Source: JBDNIO01 sp041688215 (lineage in GTDB: Bacteria > Pseudomonadota > Gammaproteobacteria > Nevskiales > Salinisphaeraceae). From it: a stretch of DNA of 9,315 nucleotides. The number at the start of each line of letters is the position of its first letter. Within the stretch, counting starts at the first letter, position 1. A model generated the notes under the pieces. That model was not told the DNA's origin. It saw only the letters and a list, made by a program, of their open reading frames with translations, and ran no database searches. The position numbers and the translations under genes are program-made. The DNA lies in contig JBDNIO010000083.1 of the NCBI GenBank assembly GCA_041688215.1, positions 1 to 9,315 on the forward strand, given 5' to 3'. Shown in pieces: positions 6,863 through 9,315 of the stretch.

Positions 6863-9294
6863 TGGAATAAATCCAGAACCCAGTTGGATTTGTTTTCACC
6901 AGGTTGGTCCGAAGTCCGCCGATCATCACCGGCTTGCCTGGCATCAGGTGGCGCACAGGGGGTAACGGAATCAGGAATATAGCCTGCCATGAACGGCACC
7001 GGCACTGCGGCGCCACAATCGCGGCGCGCGCCGAATAAGCCGCCAACGTCCGCGGCTTGGGCTGTATCCGTGGTGTCCTGTCGGAGCAGAATCGGCACCG
7101 ATTCCACGCCTTCGGGTTGCAGTGGCTCAAAGCTCTGCGGTTGCAGGTCACGCATGATGCGCGCCCATAATTGCAGGGCGCCACTGGAACCCGTGAATGC
7201 CCCCTTGGCGTTGTCGTCGCGCCCCACCCATACGACGGTCACCCGATTCTGTGCATATCCGGCGAACCAGCTATCGCGCAGGCCGTCGGTGGTGCCGGTC
7301 TTGCCGGCCACGTTCAGGCGTTGCGGCAGGGTGTAATACGCGGATTGGCCGGTACCTTCACGTACCACTTTCTGCATAATCCAGTTCAGCAAGTATAGCG
7401 ATTGATCATCTACTGCCCGTCGTATTTGCAGCGGATAACGGGATAACTGCTCGCCATCGCGTGTGGTTACCGCGCGAATCGCCAATAAGGGGGTGTAGAA
7501 ACCGCCGGCGGCCAGCGTGTTGTAGATCTGCGCCACTTCCAGGGGCGACATATCAACTGCGCCCAGGGCCAGCGACGGTACTGGCACGGGATCGCCGTTA
7601 TAGCCCAGATTCTTCAGCGTATCGATAACATTCGGAATCCCGACTTCCAGCGCCAGGCGCGAGGTTGCCAGGTTATAGCTGTGCACCAGCGCCTGATATA
7701 ACGGTACTTGCCCGTGCGAGCGGTGATCGTAATTCTGTGGCCGCCAGACGTCACCATTCGGCAGCTTCACGTTGAGTGGGCCATCGTCCAGCGGGGTCAG
7801 CACGTTATACCGGCTAGGCTGGTCCAGCGCCGTCAGGTATACCACCGGCTTCATCAGGGAGCCGATCGGACGGCGTGCGTCCAGCGCCCGGTTAAACCCG
7901 GCGAAACTTGCATCGCGACCCCCGACCAGCGCCAGAATGCGCCCACCTTCTGTGCTGGTTACCACGGCGGCGGATTGCACTTCGCCCTCTTCCAGATTAC
8001 GGCTGCGTTCCAGGTCGGCCACACCCTTGCCAATACGATCCTCAACTACACTCTGGACTTGCGGATCGAGGGTAGTGAAGATGCGCAAGCCCTCCTCGGT
8101 CAAATCCGCGTCGCGGTACTGGCCCTGTAATTGTCGGCGTACCAGGTCGATAAATGCCGGATACTGGGTCGTGCCCCGAGAGGCCTTGTCTGCCACGCCA
8201 AGCGCGCGGGATTTGGCTTCGGTAGCTTGCTTGTCGTCGATGAATCCGGCGCCGTTGAACATTTCCAGCACCAGATTGCGACGGGCCAGTGCGCGCTCGG
8301 GATGACGCCTGGGGTTGTAGTAGCTCGGGCCTTTGACCATGCCTACCAGTAGCGCGATTTCCTGCGGCTGCAATTCTTCCAACGGCTTCTTGAAATAGAA
8401 ATAGCTGGCCAAGCCGAAGCCGTGAATAGCGCGGCCGCCGTCCTGGCCCAGGTAAACCTCGTTCAGATAGGCCTCAAGAATTGCCTCTTTGCCATAATGT
8501 GCATCCAGCAGCACGGCCATGATGGCTTCCTTGCCTTTACGGATCAGTGTCTGCTGATTGCTCAGATAGAAGTTCTTGACCAACTGCTGGGTAATGGTGG
8601 AGCCGCCCTGCACCACACGGCCCGCACGCGCGTTGGCCACTGCCGCACGCAAAATAGCTTTGGGTGAAACGCCGTAATGTTCCAGAAACTGGCGGTCTTC
8701 GACCACAATCAGCCCAGCAGGCAACATCGGTGGCACGCTGCCCAGTTGCACCAGAATGCGGTCTTCGCCCTGAGCCGGATAAATGCTGCCGAGCAACAGC
8801 GGATCCAGCCGCATGAGGGCAATATCTTCATCGTCATCAATGCGATCCAGGGCGCGAACGCGGTCGCCGCGGAAGCTTACCCGCACTTTCTGCGGTTCCT
8901 GGTCACCGTCCCAAAACCGGAAGCTGCGGGTGTGGATATCGATACTAGCACCGGACTGGCGATAGCCGCCGGGACCATTCAGCGTGTCGCTGCGCCGGTA
9001 GCCCTGGCGTTTGAGGGTCGAAAGCAGTTCCTGCTGACTCAGTTGTTCACCAGCATAGAGTTCAACCGGCTGGGCGTAGACTTTGGCCGGCAGGGTCCAG
9101 CGTGTGCCCTCAAAACGATCGCGAACCTTGAAGTCCAGATACACGGTATACACGGCAAGCACTGCCAGGCCGGCGCAGACGAGCATCAGCCCATAGGGCC
9201 ACAGGCGGCGGAGCCGATTTTGTTTGCGGGATTTTTTCGCCAAAACTTGGAGTATCTGCTGGGGACGGGATGGGCGTGGCGCGCATGATACCAA
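6859..9294 (-). CDS. mrcB: Penicillin-binding protein 1B (bifunctional class A PBP)
   Basis: This inner-membrane, bifunctional peptidoglycan synthase polymerises lipid II and crosslinks the strands. Numbering from 9294, a basic cytoplasmic tail (about 1-32) precedes one membrane helix (33-53) and the UB2H-like domain (about 65-150), the docking site for Lpo activators in E. coli. The GT51 glycosyltransferase domain follows, with catalytic Glu199 in VVEDRQF, QGGSTITQQLVKN (229-241) and NEVYLGQ (278-284). The transpeptidase domain has SxxK at Ser479-Lys482 (GSLMK), SxN at Ser539-Asn541 and KTG at 665-667. A Cys-containing C-terminal tail ends the protein. Length fits PBP1b. The TTG at 9292-9294 has no visible Shine-Dalgarno and the frame stays open to base 9315, so the start is uncertain. 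An internal TTG at 9241-9243 would give a protein beginning AKKSRKQN after Met. The coding region may also begin beyond the window. The stop overlaps the lipoprotein start (ATGA). Confidence 0.95.
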   Translation of the reverse strand: MVSCAPRPSRPQQILQVLAKKSRKQNRLRRLWPYGLMLVCAGLAVLAVYTVYLDFKVRDRFEGTRWTLPAKVYAQPVELYAGEQLSQQELLSTLKRQGYRRSDTLNGPGGYRQSGASIDIHTRSFRFWDGDQEPQKVRVSFRGDRVRALDRIDDDEDIALMRLDPLLLGSIYPAQGEDRILVQLGSVPPMLPAGLIVVEDRQFLEHYGVSPKAILRAAVANARAGRVVQGGSTITQQLVKNFYLSNQQTLIRKGKEAIMAVLLDAHYGKEAILEAYLNEVYLGQDGGRAIHGFGLASYFYFKKPLEELQPQEIALLVGMVKGPSYYNPRRHPERALARRNLVLEMFNGAGFIDDKQATEAKSRALGVADKASRGTTQYPAFIDLVRRQLQGQYRDADLTEEGLRIFTTLDPQVQSVVEDRIGKGVADLERSRNLEEGEVQSAAVVTSTEGGRILALVGGRDASFAGFNRALDARRPIGSLMKPVVYLTALDQPSRYNVLTPLDDGPLNVKLPNGDVWRPQNYDHRSHGQVPLYQALVHSYNLATSRLALEVGIPNVIDTLKNLGYNGDPVPVPSLALGAVDMSPLEVAQIYNTLAAGGFYTPLLAIRAVTTRDGEQLSRYPLQIRRAVDDQSLYLLNWIMQKVVREGTGQSAYYTLPQRLNVAGKTGTTDGLRDSWFAGYAQNRVTVVWVGRDDNAKGAFTGSSGALQLWARIMRDLQPQSFEPLQPEGVESVPILLRQDTTDTAQAADVGGLFGARRDCGAAVPVPFMAGYIPDSVTPCAPPDARQAGDDRRTSDQPGENKSNWVLDLFQ

Positions 9295-9315
9295 AGTGGG
9301 CGCGCCGGAACGTAT

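Noticed and set aside
8677..9288. 203-residue open frame on the plus strand opposite mrcB
   Set aside because: It lies fully antisense to the PBP1b membrane, UB2H and early glycosyltransferase regions. It has no family motifs and no start context, so it is a shadow frame.

Overview
The window looks like chromosomal DNA from a gammaproteobacterium, most likely on the Pseudomonas/Oceanospirillales/Cellvibrio side. This is inferred from three things. The ParC and PBP1b proteins resemble pseudomonad versions. The PBP1b gene sits directly beside a TPR lipoprotein of the LpoP type. The pairing of a YoaA-type helicase with TsaB is also seen in E. coli. Genes are tightly packed and moderately GC-rich. 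Nearly everything is core housekeeping, apart from the end of an insertion sequence at the left edge.

Layout from left to right. Positions 1-105 (+) encode the last 34 residues of an IS256/mutator-type transposase. It is followed by a likely terminal inverted repeat (about 115-139) and a short AT-rich stretch with a 10-bp tandem repeat. Next come parC (239-2470, -), the topoisomerase IV A subunit, and a gamma-carbonic-anhydrase-like hexapeptide protein (2547-3077, -). Only 22 bases separate that gene's start from a divergent SGNH/GDSL esterase of the TesA/arylesterase type (3100-3692, +). The esterase is broken by a single-base frameshift near 3427. Its tail converges on and overlaps tsaB.

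From 9315 down to 3685 the minus strand is one compact unit: mrcB (PBP1b), an lpoP-like lipoprotein, a yoaA-like Fe-S helicase, then tsaB. All three junctions are 4-base stop/start overlaps (ATGA, ATGA, GTGA), so the four genes are probably co-transcribed and translationally coupled. mrcB and the lipoprotein make functional sense together as a peptidoglycan synthase and its outer-membrane activator. The helicase (DNA repair) and TsaB (tRNA t6A modification) are housekeeping functions with no obvious mechanistic link to the cell wall. The reading frame of mrcB is still open at the right edge, so its true start may lie outside the window.

I see no CRISPR array, prophage, toxin-antitoxin module, tRNA or rRNA, and no convincing undescribed system. 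The points most worth a second look are the frameshifted esterase, the triple-overlap operon that includes the LpoP-like protein, and the IS end beside parC.
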